Counted from the first letter of the stretch, positions 16,558 to 26,240 are shown. The stretch: DNA of 43,483 nucleotides from Clostridia bacterium (GCA_017454675.1 JAFTCN010000048.1:1-43483); one strand, 5' to 3'. The notes: generated by a model not told the origin, from the sequence alone. A program made the numbers and translations.

Positions 16558-17712
16558 ATGATCATCGAAGACCTGCTGCAGTCGATCGAAAACAGAAAAG
16601 AGGAGTTTATCCGCTTCTGGGAGGAACTCTGCGGCATAGAGAGCCAGACCTGCGACAAGGCCGGCGTCGACGCGGCGGGCGAATACATCCGCAGGTACGC
16701 GGCGACGCGAGGCTGGAAGACAGAAGTGTTTCCGCAGGAGATCTCGGGAGACGTCACCGTCGTCACGATGAATCCCGCTTCGGCCGGAAAGAGCGTAGTA
16801 TTTTCGGGCCACCTCGACACCGTCCACCCGAAGGGACTGTTCGGCTGTCCGCCCGTCCGCACCGACAGGGAGGCCGACAGGATCTACGGACCCGGCGTCA
16901 CCGACTGCAAGGGGGGCGTCGTTGCGTCGGTGCTGGCGATGACGGCGCTCGACGACCTGGGTTTCACAGGGCGGCCGGTGAAGCTCATACTCCAGACCGA
17001 CGAGGAAGTGAGCAGCAGATACAGCGGGAAGGGCACTGTTAGACAGATGTGCGACTCAGCCGCGGACGCCGCCGCTTTCCTCAACACCGAGGGCTGCAAG
17101 ACCGGCAAGGCCGTGCTCTGGAGGAAGGGGATCAGCAGATACAGGTTCGAAGTAACGGGGCGGGCGGCTCACTCTTCGCAGTGCTTCAACGGAGTCAGCG
17201 CGATCCGCGAGGCCGCTTATAAGATCGCCGAGCTTGAAAAATACAAGGATCCGGACGGACTGACCTGCAGCTGCGGGATGATCTCGGGCGGCACCGCCGA
17301 GAACACGGTGCCCGAAAAGTGCACCTTCACGGCAGACATACGATTCGCCGACGCCCGTCAGATGGCCGACGGAGACCGGATCACAAATGAGATCGCCGCG
17401 AAACAGTTCGTGCCGGGCAGCAGCTGCACCGTCACGCTCGCCAGCAGAAGAGTCGCGATGACGAAAGAGAGCCGGAACTTCGATCTGCTCGAAAAAATGA
17501 ACGGGATATACCGGGCGTACGGTCTGCCTGAGCTCGAGGCCGCCGGCAGCACGGGCGGCAGCGACGCCGCGGACGTGACGTGCGCCGGCATACCGTGCAT
17601 CGATTCGCTCGGAGTCGAGGGAGGCGGCATCCACTCGGTCAGGGAATACGCCCGCATCAGCTCGCTCGCCGAATCGGCGGCGCGGCTCGCGGCCGTCGCG
17701 GCGTCTCTGTAG
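16558..17712 (+). CDS. M20 family metallopeptidase (CPG2/ArgE-like)
   Basis: A 384-residue zinc exopeptidase of the M20 group. Metal ligands and catalytic residues are visible: HLDTV (His85, Asp87), GVTDCKGG (Asp116), the TDEE pair (Glu149-Glu150), NTEGC (Glu178) and the late GGGIHSVREY histidine. The dimerisation domain interrupts the catalytic domain at about residues 190-300, with AAHSSQ at its start. There is no signal peptide, so it acts in the cytoplasm. Substrate cannot be read; the closest pattern is the glutamate carboxypeptidase/CPG2 branch. It is probably cotranscribed with the DUF1287 gene and ends at a bidirectional terminator. Confidence 0.88.
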   Translation: MIIEDLLQSIENRKEEFIRFWEELCGIESQTCDKAGVDAAGEYIRRYAATRGWKTEVFPQEISGDVTVVTMNPASAGKSVVFSGHLDTVHPKGLFGCPPVRTDREADRIYGPGVTDCKGGVVASVLAMTALDDLGFTGRPVKLILQTDEEVSSRYSGKGTVRQMCDSAADAAAFLNTEGCKTGKAVLWRKGISRYRFEVTGRAAHSSQCFNGVSAIREAAYKIAELEKYKDPDGLTCSCGMISGGTAENTVPEKCTFTADIRFADARQMADGDRITNEIAAKQFVPGSSCTVTLASRRVAMTKESRNFDLLEKMNGIYRAYGLPELEAAGSTGGSDAADVTCAGIPCIDSLGVEGGGIHSVREYARISSLAESAARLAAVAASL

Positions 17713-17740
17713 ACGGAAAAGCGAAACACGCACCGGTAAA

Positions 17741-17791
17741 AACGCAGGACCGCCGGACCCGGAAACGGGTCCTGTGCGGTCCTGCGTTTTT
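17741..17791. terminator. Bidirectional intrinsic terminator
   Basis: A long hairpin: AACGCAGGACCGC (17741-17753) pairs with GCGGTCCTGCGTT (17776-17788), with an inner GGACCC/GGGTCC stem. It is flanked by T5 on the plus strand and by T5 on the minus strand. It serves the M20 gene from the left and the convergent acyl-CoA synthetase gene from the right. Confidence 0.9.
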
Positions 17792-17826
17792 GCGTCGCTC
17801 CGCGCATCCGCGGACGTGACTGTCTG

Positions 17827-19545
17827 TCAGCTTATCGATCTGTCTATCGAGAAGCGGGTGATCTTTCTCGAGGTGTTCTTTATGAACTCGGTCTTTCTGA
17901 TCTTCACCAGTCCGACCTTCTTGTACGGGGCCATCCGTCCGTTCGCCGCCTTCACGTTCTCGTTGAAGTAGTTCTGGATCTTCTCGTCGGTGTCGATGCC
18001 GTCTGCCTTCAGCTGTTCGAAGTCGGGATATATCTCGGCGACGATGACTTCCTTCTGCGGGTTGGACTTGCTCTCGCCGGCGTATACCACGACCTCGAGC
18101 ACGCCTCTGATGCGGGACAGCTCGTTCTCGATCTCCTCGGGATAGACGTTCTTGCCGTTGCTGAAGATGATGAGGTTCTTGAGTCTTCCGGTGATGTAGA
18201 TCCAGCCGTCGCTGTCGAGGCGTCCGTAGTCGCCGGTGTGGAAGAAGCCGTCCTTGTCGAAGACGGCGGCCGTCGCTTCGGGATCCTTGTAGTACCCGAG
18301 CATGACGTTCGGACCCTTGACGCAGATCTCGCCTTCGCCGTTGTCGTCGGGATCGGCTATCTTGACCTCCTCTCCGATGATAGGCGTTCCGACGCTGCCG
18401 TTCTTCTGCCACTCGTTGCGGTTGCAGGAGATGAGCGGCGATGCCTCGGTGATGCCGTAGCCGTTAAGGATAGTGATGCCGATGGCATCGAAGAAATCGA
18501 TGATGTCCTGGTTGAGGGCGGCGCCGCCGCATATGATCATCTCGAGGTTGCCTCCGAAGTTGTCGAGGACCTTCTTGAAGATCTTTCTCCTCATGTCTAT
18601 GCCGGCTTTTCTCAGTCCGTTGGACAGCTTGATGCCCTTGCGGAGAGTGGCGGCCTCGCCGCTCTTCTCGGCCTGCGCCCAGATCCTGCGGTAGAGGGTC
18701 TCGACGAAGAGCGGAACGAAGATGAGGTGGCGGGGCTTCTGCTCCTGCATCTCCTTCATGAGATACTTGATACCGGAAGTGAGGTAGAGCTCGGATCCCT
18801 GGGAATAGTGACCGACGATATTCACGGTCGAACCGAAGGTGTGGTGCGGCGGGAGCAGCATCAGCGTCTTGGGGGTGATGTCGAAGTTGTACATGCCCTG
18901 GGTCATGTCGAAGACGATGTTCTTCGTAGAGAGCATAACGCCCTTGCCCTTGCCCGTCGTGCCGGACGTGAACACTATCGACGCGAGTCTGTCGGCGTCG
19001 ATCTCATAGTCGAAATACGATCTGTCTCCCGCAATGAGCTTCGCGTTGCCGGCGGCCGTCATGGCGTCGGTGTGAAGGTCGCCTTCCGCAGCCTCTCCGT
19101 TCATGCAGATGAAGAGCCCTGCTCCCGATTTTTCACGGATGACGGGGAGCTTCGCGGCTGCCTCGGCGCCGTAAAATACGGCGGTGCACTCTGCTTTGGC
19201 TATCGTCGCGGCCAGGTCCTCTGCCGGCATCTCCTTGTCGAGAGGGACCGTTACGGCGCCGATCGCCATGAGAGAAAAATAAGAATAGATCCATCCTTTG
19301 CTGCACGTCCCTATGATCGCGCATTTCTTATCGCGGAGACCCATCGAGATCTCCTCGGTACCGAGCGCCCTGATGTCGTCTCTTGCCTGCGTGTACGTCA
19401 CATGGACGATCTTATCATCGTTGGGATCGGTTTTGTAGGACAGCGCGTAGCTGTTCGGATGCTTTTCCGCGGACTGCTCCACCATATACCTGAAATCGGG
19501 GAAGACGGTGGTGGTGTAGAGCGGATAGTTTTTGCCTCTGTTCAT
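17827..19545 (-). CDS. AMP-forming acyl-CoA synthetase / ligase
   Basis: A 572-residue member of the ANL (AMP-binding) superfamily, closest to long-chain fatty acid CoA ligases. The adenylate P-loop reads FTSGTTGKGKGVMLS; the usual Pro after TTG is a Gly here. The motifs LNGYGITEASPL, HTGDYGRLDSDGWIYITGR and the catalytic lysine region GKNVYPEEIE with late KITR are all present. It starts 8 bases after AAGGAGG and has its own promoter. It is a single-gene unit between two rightward units. Substrate class (fatty acid or aryl acid) cannot be fixed from sequence alone. Confidence 0.9.
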   Translation of the reverse strand: MNRGKNYPLYTTTVFPDFRYMVEQSAEKHPNSYALSYKTDPNDDKIVHVTYTQARDDIRALGTEEISMGLRDKKCAIIGTCSKGWIYSYFSLMAIGAVTVPLDKEMPAEDLAATIAKAECTAVFYGAEAAAKLPVIREKSGAGLFICMNGEAAEGDLHTDAMTAAGNAKLIAGDRSYFDYEIDADRLASIVFTSGTTGKGKGVMLSTKNIVFDMTQGMYNFDITPKTLMLLPPHHTFGSTVNIVGHYSQGSELYLTSGIKYLMKEMQEQKPRHLIFVPLFVETLYRRIWAQAEKSGEAATLRKGIKLSNGLRKAGIDMRRKIFKKVLDNFGGNLEMIICGGAALNQDIIDFFDAIGITILNGYGITEASPLISCNRNEWQKNGSVGTPIIGEEVKIADPDDNGEGEICVKGPNVMLGYYKDPEATAAVFDKDGFFHTGDYGRLDSDGWIYITGRLKNLIIFSNGKNVYPEEIENELSRIRGVLEVVVYAGESKSNPQKEVIVAEIYPDFEQLKADGIDTDEKIQNYFNENVKAANGRMAPYKKVGLVKIRKTEFIKNTSRKITRFSIDRSIS

Positions 19546-19670
19546 TAAAGGGGCCTCCTTGAATGTATATGCAAACTGTCATATTCCGTGCTGACCGGGA
19601 AGACCGTAACCGCGGCTCGGCGCGGCTCTCCGGCTTTCCGGAAGCTTCAAAACGCTATACATAGATTATT

Positions 19671-19699
19671 ATTTTACCATTTTCCGGTACCGATGTCAA
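19671..19699 (-). promoter_or_regulatory. Promoter of the acyl-CoA synthetase gene
   Basis: Minus-strand TTGACA (19694-19699) and TAAAAT (19671-19676) are separated by 17 bases. The leader would be about 120 bases long. Confidence 0.65.
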
Positions 19700-20010
19700 T
19701 GACGCATCCGCGGTTTTTCCGTTTTTTGCCCCTTCCCGGTCGCTTTTTTTGTTTTATTCGCATATTTTCTTAGACATAAAAAAATGATGAATGCATCAGC
19801 GGCGGACAACTCCGGGCGGGGCAGACATTTTTTTTATGAATATTTTTTTTGTGCTTTGGCGTCAGAACAGCTTATATTCCGGAAAAATATGATATAATAT
19901 AGGGTACACCGCAGGTGCGGATCCTGCCGCGCCGGCGTGAAACGGACGCAGGATGCAGGCGCGGACAGCGTAAAACGGGCGGAAAACGGGCGGATAACGG
20001 GAGATCTGAA
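19700..20010. other. Intergenic stretch with a -10 element for the NAGPA gene
   Basis: A non-coding stretch between divergent genes. It contains several T-rich tracts (19735-19770 and 19828-19852) and an extended -10 TGATATAAT at 19890-19898 on the plus strand. The -35 is poor. The predicted leader of the next gene is about 105 bases. I see no RNA gene or riboswitch pattern here. Confidence 0.5.
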
Positions 20011-21294
20011 ATGGCGGAAAAGACCGGCGCGTTCCGGGATGGAAAAGGCACATCCCGAAGCACTAAAAAGACGGAAAAAGGAATGACACGCGGAACTAAA
20101 AGAAAGATCTCGCGCGTCCTTTCGCGCGTCCTTCTCTCGGTCCTGCTCGTGATCATTCTGGTATTTCTTCTGATCTGGACGCTCATATTCGCCGTAGCCC
20201 ACGGCCCGAGCAAGTCGATGCGGAACCTGCTCGTCGGAGCCGCCATGCAGGCCAGCGCCACCAAATTCGTTCCCTACCTCGTGCTGTCTCCCGACAAGGT
20301 CTCGCAGATCATGGCAGAGGCGGCGGTGGAGAACGTGGAGGTCTACAGCCCGACGGAATTCTCGTCGAGATTCATAAAGAAGATCGTCACCGACAGCAAC
20401 GGCAACCGCTACGAGATCACCGTCCTCGCAAACGACGACGGCACCGCCCTTATAACCGACAGCGACGGCTCGACCCAGCTCGTCGAATACAACGAGTGGG
20501 ACTATGCCATCGACGGCATCCAGTTCATCACTGTGAACAGGGCCAATTTCAAAGCCTATATGCTCATAATCAAAGATCCGTCGAGGGTCTACACCGCGAC
20601 GTCGAGCGACTTTTCCGACTCCTCGGTATCCGGCAAACGGTTCTATGAGATGGCGGAGCAGGAGAACTGCGTCGCGCTCATAAACGGCGGGGAGTTCTCC
20701 GATCCGGGCGGACAGGGCAACGGCGGAGCGCCGCAGGGACTCACCTTCTCGAAAGGAAAGTGCGTCTGGGACGACGGCACGACCTGGAAGACCTTCATCG
20801 GATTCGATTCGAACAACAGGATGGTCATCTCCGAGGGACTGACGTCGGCGGCGGCCAGATCCGCCGGGATCCGTGACGGAGTCTGCTTCAGGCCGACGAC
20901 CAAATCGTCGTCGAGCCGCCTTATCTACACCGACGCAAAGGGCAGCGTCCACGTATCCAACTACAACACGTCGTCTCCCGCGCAGCGCTCGGCGATCGGC
21001 CAGCGCGCCGACGGAGCCGTCATATTCATCACCACGGACGGACGCTCGGCGTCGAGCCTCGGCGCGAGCTATAACGACATGACGCAGCTCATGTACGAAT
21101 ACGGCGCGGTGAACGCGGGCATGCTCGACGGCGGTTCGTCGGCGGTGCTCTATTACAGGGATTATTTCAAACTGTACGAATACGACGAAACAAGACTGGA
21201 CCAGTACCAGAAGATGGGGCTTGTAAACAAGTACGTCGCGGCTACCGCGCCGAGACACATCCCGACCTTCTTCTGCGTCGCTCCGTCGAAATGA
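20011..21294 (+). CDS. Phosphodiester glycosidase (NAGPA) domain membrane protein
   Basis: I start at the ATG giving MAEKTGAF, preceded by GGGAGATC; the open frame upstream is basic and has no ribosome site. The 427-residue protein has a basic N-terminus, one membrane helix (VLLSVLLVIILVFLLIWTLIF) and a long outer part. The C-terminal 230 residues match the NAGPA/DUF2233 family: INGGEF, GLTFSKGK and the core DGRSASSLGASYNDMTQLM with NAGMLDGGSSA. The family removes GlcNAc-phosphodiester caps or acts on cell-surface polymers. A surface glycan role here is inference. It overlaps the next gene by 4 bases (ATGA). Confidence 0.87.
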   Translation: MAEKTGAFRDGKGTSRSTKKTEKGMTRGTKRKISRVLSRVLLSVLLVIILVFLLIWTLIFAVAHGPSKSMRNLLVGAAMQASATKFVPYLVLSPDKVSQIMAEAAVENVEVYSPTEFSSRFIKKIVTDSNGNRYEITVLANDDGTALITDSDGSTQLVEYNEWDYAIDGIQFITVNRANFKAYMLIIKDPSRVYTATSSDFSDSSVSGKRFYEMAEQENCVALINGGEFSDPGGQGNGGAPQGLTFSKGKCVWDDGTTWKTFIGFDSNNRMVISEGLTSAAARSAGIRDGVCFRPTTKSSSSRLIYTDAKGSVHVSNYNTSSPAQRSAIGQRADGAVIFITTDGRSASSLGASYNDMTQLMYEYGAVNAGMLDGGSSAVLYYRDYFKLYEYDETRLDQYQKMGLVNKYVAATAPRHIPTFFCVAPSK

Positions 21295-22628
21295 ACCGGG
21301 GCGGAAAGATGGCGGAAAAGGTAAGAAGGCGCCGGAGCAGGCGCGGGCTGTCGAAATTCTTCACCGTATGGTGCATTGTCTTTGCTGCAGTCGCCGTCGT
21401 GTGGGCGGCGGGGCTGCTCTTCGTGCGGCGCGCGCTCGAGGAATACGAGGCGACGCGACCGCAGTACGAGGCAGAGAGAATCTTTGAAGAGCGCTTCAAA
21501 AACAGGACCTCGGAGGAACTGGCGGAATACGCCGATACCGAAGTCTCCGCGTTCGAAGACGAAGGCAGCGCCGGCAGATACCTCGCCGGCCTGATCGGGG
21601 GAGGCGACCTCTCGTACAGGGAGGTCATCGGCACCGACTCGACGGTCAAAACATACGCCGTAAGTTCGGGCGACATAACCTTCGGAAGCTTCACCGTGGG
21701 CGAGGGCTCCGAAGAGACGCGCATGTTCAAATTCAAATATCCAGAGCTGAAGGGCATATCGGTCCATCTGACGCCGGTCTACGGCGTGTCGATCTTTGCT
21801 CCCGCACTCGCCGACGTCACTGTCAACGGCGTGAAGCTGGACAGCGGCTGCACCGACGGGAAGCCTGTCATCCTGGACGACGACGTGTATTTTCCCGAGG
21901 ACAACGACGAATACCGCGTGATGGTGAACTATGCGGTAGCCGGTCTTTTCGAGACCCCGCGGGTGATGATCAAAATGCCCGGCCGCGACGGGAAAACGCT
22001 CGAACCGGCCGTCAGCGCCGACGGCACCGCGTACGACGCCGAGCTCGCGTACCGCTCTCTTCTGGCAGGCGAGTACAACGAAACGGTGAAGCACGCGGAA
22101 ATGCTGCGCCACCTCGCCGAACTGAAGAAGCAGCAGATCGAAGATGCCGAAAAGCAGGCCGAGCTCGAGAAGCAGCGGCTCGAGGAAGAGAAGAAAAAGG
22201 CGGTCTCCGACGCAATAAAGGCCAGATACGGCGACTTTGTGACTTCGATGGCCGTCCAGTACAACAAATTCATCTACCAGCGCACGTCGGCCGCGCTTCG
22301 CGACGCGACCAAGGTCTACTTCAAGTCAGGGACCGACATATACAGAAACGTCACGCAGAACTATTACAACTGGTCTGACTACTATCCTTCGTCTATCTCC
22401 TTCCCGGAGTCCGAAACGCTTCACTACGAATGGACCGACGGTTCCGAGACCGCCTTCCGCTGCGATATCAAAATGACGGTGAAGATGTACGGCAGGAACT
22501 CGGCCTCCGGACAGTACTATTACGACACCGAATATTTCGACATGGTCGCGTTCGTCGAGTTGAAATCGGGCAAGCCGCTCTGCACCGCGCTGCTTTCGCC
22601 CGAGGCTGCCGCGGAGGCAGGAAACTGA
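21291..22628 (+). CDS. Uncharacterised membrane protein with coiled coil
   Basis: I do not recognise this 445-residue protein. It starts with a basic tail rich in Arg, followed by one membrane helix (FFTVWCIVFAAVAVVWAAGLLF), so most of it lies outside. Residues of about 45-270 look globular with beta-rich segments. A charged coiled coil of Glu, Lys, Gln and Leu follows (about residues 270-305, for example AELEKQRLEEEKKKA). A Tyr-rich C-terminal domain ends the protein. The first ATG overlaps the NAGPA stop codon; a second in-frame ATG at 21309 (MAEK) has a better G-rich site upstream. Tight coupling suggests the two proteins work together at the envelope. Confidence 0.75.
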   Translation: MNRGGKMAEKVRRRRSRRGLSKFFTVWCIVFAAVAVVWAAGLLFVRRALEEYEATRPQYEAERIFEERFKNRTSEELAEYADTEVSAFEDEGSAGRYLAGLIGGGDLSYREVIGTDSTVKTYAVSSGDITFGSFTVGEGSEETRMFKFKYPELKGISVHLTPVYGVSIFAPALADVTVNGVKLDSGCTDGKPVILDDDVYFPEDNDEYRVMVNYAVAGLFETPRVMIKMPGRDGKTLEPAVSADGTAYDAELAYRSLLAGEYNETVKHAEMLRHLAELKKQQIEDAEKQAELEKQRLEEEKKKAVSDAIKARYGDFVTSMAVQYNKFIYQRTSAALRDATKVYFKSGTDIYRNVTQNYYNWSDYYPSSISFPESETLHYEWTDGSETAFRCDIKMTVKMYGRNSASGQYYYDTEYFDMVAFVELKSGKPLCTALLSPEAAAEAGN

Positions 22629-22644
22629 ACATGACCGGCGGAAA

Positions 22645-22676
22645 GGACCCGCCCGCGCTTCGGCGCGGGCGGGTCC
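22645..22676. terminator. GC-rich hairpin between convergent genes
   Basis: A perfect 14-bp stem (GGACCCGCCCGCGC and complement) with a TTCG tetraloop. The U tracts on both sides are short. It lies between the coiled-coil protein gene and the leftward alpha-galactosidase gene, so it likely ends both transcripts. Confidence 0.75.
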
Positions 22677-22691
22677 TGCTTCATATGTGAT

Positions 22692-24854
22692 CTACTCTAC
22701 GGCAGTTATGGTAAGCAGCGTCGAACCAAAATCGTTCCTGTACCGCGGCAGCGTGACGCCGAGATTGACGAGCACCGAGCCCGGAAGCATCAGATTCAGC
22801 TCCTCAACGCGGTAGAGCCTGTCGGGATCGAGGCCGGGGATCCTGAAGCGGGGATTCATCTTGTGCGGGTTGAGCGCCTGGCAGTATACCGCGACGGCCC
22901 GCTTTTTGTCCTTCGATACGACGCATACAAGGGAGTCGTTGCCATCGTGGCGGTTGTTTCCGCGGTAAACGTCACCCTCTCTGATAAGGCCGTCGATCGT
23001 GCGGTAGCGCGCCGTATCGGCCGGGATCCGTGCAAAGTCCTCCGCAGGGAACCTGTTTACGTCGAACTCGTAGCCGAAAGTGCCGAGATACGCGATATTC
23101 GTGCGGGTGCCGAGCGGTGTTGCCCGGCCGTTGCGTATGTTGGGCGATATCGATACGTGGTTGGACGACGCCGACAGCGGGAAGACGAGCGTCGTGCCGT
23201 ACTGTATCTTGCTGCGGTCGTCGGCGTCTGTGTTGTCGGATGTCCAGATCTGCGGGAAATAGGCGAGCATGGCGCCGTCAAAGCGTCCTCCGCCGCCGGA
23301 GCAGCCCTCAAAGAGGATGTCGGGGAATCTCTTCGTAAGATATTCTGCAAGCTCGTATACGCCGAGCATGTATCTGTGCTGAAATTCTCCCTGCCTGTCG
23401 GCTGGGAGGAGATGCGAGAAGTTCTCGGTAAGCGGACGGTTCATGTCCCACTTGATGTAGCAGGCGCCGCTCCCGGCTATAACGTCCCCTATCACCTTTT
23501 TTATGTGATCCACGACGTCCTGTCTCGAGAAGTCGAGCACGAACTGGTTTCTCGACGGCACTCCAGGTCTTCCGGGGATACCGACGGCCCAGTCGGGATG
23601 CTCGCGGTAGAGGTCGGAATCGGGGTTGACCATCTCGGGCTCGATCCACAGACCGAAGCCCAGGCCGTTTTCCGCGCATCTGTCGGCTATGGCGCGAAGA
23701 CCGCCTGGCAGCTTCTTTTCGTTGCAGTACCAGTCGCCGAGACCGGCTTTGTCGTTGTCTCTGGCGCCGAACCAGCCGTCGTCGAGCACGAACAGGTCGA
23801 TGCCGCTGCCCTTAAGTTTGTCGACAGTCTCGAATATCCTCCCGCTGTTGAAGGAAAAATGCATTCCCTCCCAGCTGTTGAGCACTATCGGGCGCCTCGC
23901 ATACGCCCATTTCGGGCTTATGACGTACCTTCTGAAGAAGTCGTGATACTGTCTCGTCATCAGGCCGAGACCGGCGTGCGAGTAGCAGAGCACTGCCTCG
24001 GGCGTCTCGAACTCTTCTCCGGCGTCGAGCTTCCAGCGGAAGCTTCCCGGATTTATGCCCGACGAAAGCCGGACTCTGCCCGATTCGTCGACCTCCGCGC
24101 TCTCGTAGTGCGAGCCGCTGTACATCAGGCTCGACGCGAACACCTCTCCCTTTTCCTCGTCGGTGCCGGGAGTCAGCAAAGCGATGAAATTGGCGTGGTT
24201 GGCCGACGTCGTGCCCCTTATGTTGCCTACCGAATAAATCCCCTGATGCAGTTCCGACCTCTGAGGATACTTTTCCTTTGCGTGGTGTCCCGCGAGAGTG
24301 AGCACTTCGTAGCCGCTGCCGTAGAAATCGAGCGTGTAGCTCAGCGCGCGCTCGAGAAAGACCGTGTCTCCCGTCGTGTTGGATATCTTTGCCCTGCGGG
24401 TGATTATGTTCTCTTTTTCGTATACGGTGTAGTAAAGGTACACTGAAAGGCCGTTGTATCCGTCGCGCAGGCGTATCACGAGCGTCTCGCCTCCGCGTGA
24501 AGTCGGTATTCCCTTTACCGAGCTTTTTTTCGGGAGAATAAAGTACCCCGCGAACCTGAGGTCCGCGGTGCAGTCGCCATTGACACCGCGCGGGATCATC
24601 GCCGGCTCTCTGAAATCGCCCAGATTCGCGGTGCCGTATTCCTGCATGATGTCGGCGTAGGCCTTCGTGGTACCGGGTATGACCGGGTTGAAGCTGCGCA
24701 CGTTCTCCTGTTTGTAGTAGCCGAGATCGGCTCTGGCGATCTTTGCACCGTAATACGTGTGTGTCAGATATCCGTTCGAGTCCACTCTCATTGCATAGGT
24801 GAAATCAGCGCCTTCGAGGAAGAAACTCTTGTCGTTTTCCGTATACTTGATCAT
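22692..24854 (-). CDS. Alpha-galactosidase, GH36
   Basis: The enzyme removes terminal alpha-1,6-galactose from raffinose-type sugars and galactomannan. I start at ATG (MIKYTEND), 8 bases after GGGAAGAG, rather than the GTG three codons earlier, giving 720 residues. The length and two-domain order (N-terminal beta-sandwich, then TIM barrel) match bacterial GH36 tetrameric enzymes. The nucleophile is Asp470 in YIKWDMNR and the acid/base is Asp540 in TSDNTDADD. CSGGGGRFD precedes it. There is no signal peptide, so imported oligosaccharides are the likely substrate. No transporter is in the window. Mannitol-1-phosphate dehydrogenase lies upstream on the same strand. Confidence 0.95.
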   Translation of the reverse strand: MIKYTENDKSFFLEGADFTYAMRVDSNGYLTHTYYGAKIARADLGYYKQENVRSFNPVIPGTTKAYADIMQEYGTANLGDFREPAMIPRGVNGDCTADLRFAGYFILPKKSSVKGIPTSRGGETLVIRLRDGYNGLSVYLYYTVYEKENIITRRAKISNTTGDTVFLERALSYTLDFYGSGYEVLTLAGHHAKEKYPQRSELHQGIYSVGNIRGTTSANHANFIALLTPGTDEEKGEVFASSLMYSGSHYESAEVDESGRVRLSSGINPGSFRWKLDAGEEFETPEAVLCYSHAGLGLMTRQYHDFFRRYVISPKWAYARRPIVLNSWEGMHFSFNSGRIFETVDKLKGSGIDLFVLDDGWFGARDNDKAGLGDWYCNEKKLPGGLRAIADRCAENGLGFGLWIEPEMVNPDSDLYREHPDWAVGIPGRPGVPSRNQFVLDFSRQDVVDHIKKVIGDVIAGSGACYIKWDMNRPLTENFSHLLPADRQGEFQHRYMLGVYELAEYLTKRFPDILFEGCSGGGGRFDGAMLAYFPQIWTSDNTDADDRSKIQYGTTLVFPLSASSNHVSISPNIRNGRATPLGTRTNIAYLGTFGYEFDVNRFPAEDFARIPADTARYRTIDGLIREGDVYRGNNRHDGNDSLVCVVSKDKKRAVAVYCQALNPHKMNPRFRIPGLDPDRLYRVEELNLMLPGSVLVNLGVTLPRYRNDFGSTLLTITAVE

Positions 24855-24904
24855 TTTTTTCACTCTTCCCGTGTATTTTTCTTAGAAATAAAATGTGCTG
24901 AAAC

Positions 24905-24939
24905 ATCTTCAGCCGGCGCCGGCGGCGCCGGCTGAAGAT
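24905..24939 (-). terminator. Hairpin after mtlD
   Basis: A perfect 16-bp stem with a GGC loop (ATCTTCAGCCGGCGCC and complement), 14 bases past the mtlD stop. Only a loose T-rich run follows on the minus strand (TGTTTCAGCACATTTTATT). It probably ends mtlD transcription before the alpha-galactosidase gene. Confidence 0.7.
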
Positions 24940-24952
24940 ACATGCCGGATGA

Positions 24953-26167
24953 TCATTCGGTAAGTCTGTCGAGTTCGGTGACGAATTCGCCGAAGTCCGA
25001 TCCGTTTTTGAGCATTTCGTAGAATTTTCCGATCATCGCGACGTCTGCCGGATCGGTGATGCCGCTGTATTTTTCAAGCGCGACGGCTATGCCTTCGTTC
25101 TTTGCGCAGCCCGAAACTTCGAGTGCGATCGCGTCTTCCTCCGGATCGAACAGATATCCGGCCGCGACGGCGACGGCGATGTGAGCGGGAATGATGCCCT
25201 GCTCGCGGCACATCCTGTACGCTCCTACCAGCCTGTCGCCGGCGGAAAGTTTGCGCTTAGGATCTTTTCCGACTCTGAACACGGTGTCGTCGAGAAGGGG
25301 ATTGTCGAGCCGCGTGACGAGGTTCCTGATAAACTTCATCAGATCCTCAAGAGGAACGCTGTGACGCAGAGACAGGGCTCTGGCGGACTCACAAAGGGTC
25401 CTGAAGAGGATATACTTGACGAACGGGTCCGCAGCGGCTTCGTAGATGTATTTATGACCGCGCAGTCTGCCCAGATAGGCCATCGTGGCGTGACCGAGAT
25501 TGTGTATAAGGAGCTTTCTCTCGATGTAGAATGAGAAGGGGGAGAAGGGAACGAGACCGTCGACCTTCGGGATCTCTCCTCCGGCCGGTCTGAACGCTTC
25601 GGCGTCGGCGGGAAGCTCGTTGTATACGTCGGAGCAGACAGCGAGACTGCTCACTTTCAGGAACTTTTCGGCGGTTGGAGGAACGGTTATGCACACCGAA
25701 ACGCTCACAAAGCCTATCGAATTCTCAAAATAATCCTTCAATCCCTCAGGAATGAAGGGCTCTACGAGCCCCCGAAGGTATTTTCCCGAACCGATGAGGT
25801 TCTCGCATATGAGTATATTGAGCGGTCTCTTTCCGGCCGCGTATCTTTTTTCTATCGCGCTTGCGATGATCTTCGCGACGAACGGAAGAACGTTCACGCC
25901 GAGGGCTGTAGCCATTATGTCGCACGACGCTATCTCGTTCGACGCCGCTTCGGCGTCGCGCCCGTTGACCGCGGTGACGTTTTCGACCCATTCGGTGTCG
26001 TAGTGATCACCTCGAGTTACGAATATCGGGTATCTTTTCTCTTTTTTCAGTCCTTCGACCAGACTCTCGTTGACGTCGATGAATACAGTCTCATAGCCGG
26101 TGAGGAAGAATCTTTTCGCTATAAAACCTCTTCCGATGTTTCCGGCTCCGTACATTACCGCTTTCAT
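24953..26167 (-). CDS. mtlD: Mannitol-1-phosphate 5-dehydrogenase
   Basis: The enzyme interconverts mannitol 1-phosphate and fructose 6-phosphate with NAD. The N-terminal nucleotide fold begins MKAVMYGAGNIGRGFI. The catalytic segment is KLLIHNLGHATMAYLG, with the lysine and the two histidines typical of the long-chain mannitol dehydrogenase family. The 404-residue length is slightly above the usual 380-390. No mannitol PTS genes are present nearby, so the family member could act on another hexitol phosphate. It has a near-perfect promoter that diverges from dnaA. Confidence 0.9.
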   Translation of the reverse strand: MKAVMYGAGNIGRGFIAKRFFLTGYETVFIDVNESLVEGLKKEKRYPIFVTRGDHYDTEWVENVTAVNGRDAEAASNEIASCDIMATALGVNVLPFVAKIIASAIEKRYAAGKRPLNILICENLIGSGKYLRGLVEPFIPEGLKDYFENSIGFVSVSVCITVPPTAEKFLKVSSLAVCSDVYNELPADAEAFRPAGGEIPKVDGLVPFSPFSFYIERKLLIHNLGHATMAYLGRLRGHKYIYEAAADPFVKYILFRTLCESARALSLRHSVPLEDLMKFIRNLVTRLDNPLLDDTVFRVGKDPKRKLSAGDRLVGAYRMCREQGIIPAHIAVAVAAGYLFDPEEDAIALEVSGCAKNEGIAVALEKYSGITDPADVAMIGKFYEMLKNGSDFGEFVTELDRLTE

Positions 26168-26211
26168 ATGTCTTCGGTCCCTCCCGTTATTTGACGCTGG
26201 AATTCCGGATA

Positions 26212-26240
26212 ATTATATCACCAACCGCAGAAATTGTCAA
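26212..26240 (-). promoter_or_regulatory. Promoter of mtlD
   Basis: Minus-strand TTGACA (26235-26240) and TATAAT (26212-26217) are 17 bases apart, with the TG of an extended -10. Both hexamers are consensus. The leader is about 38 bases. Confidence 0.85.
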
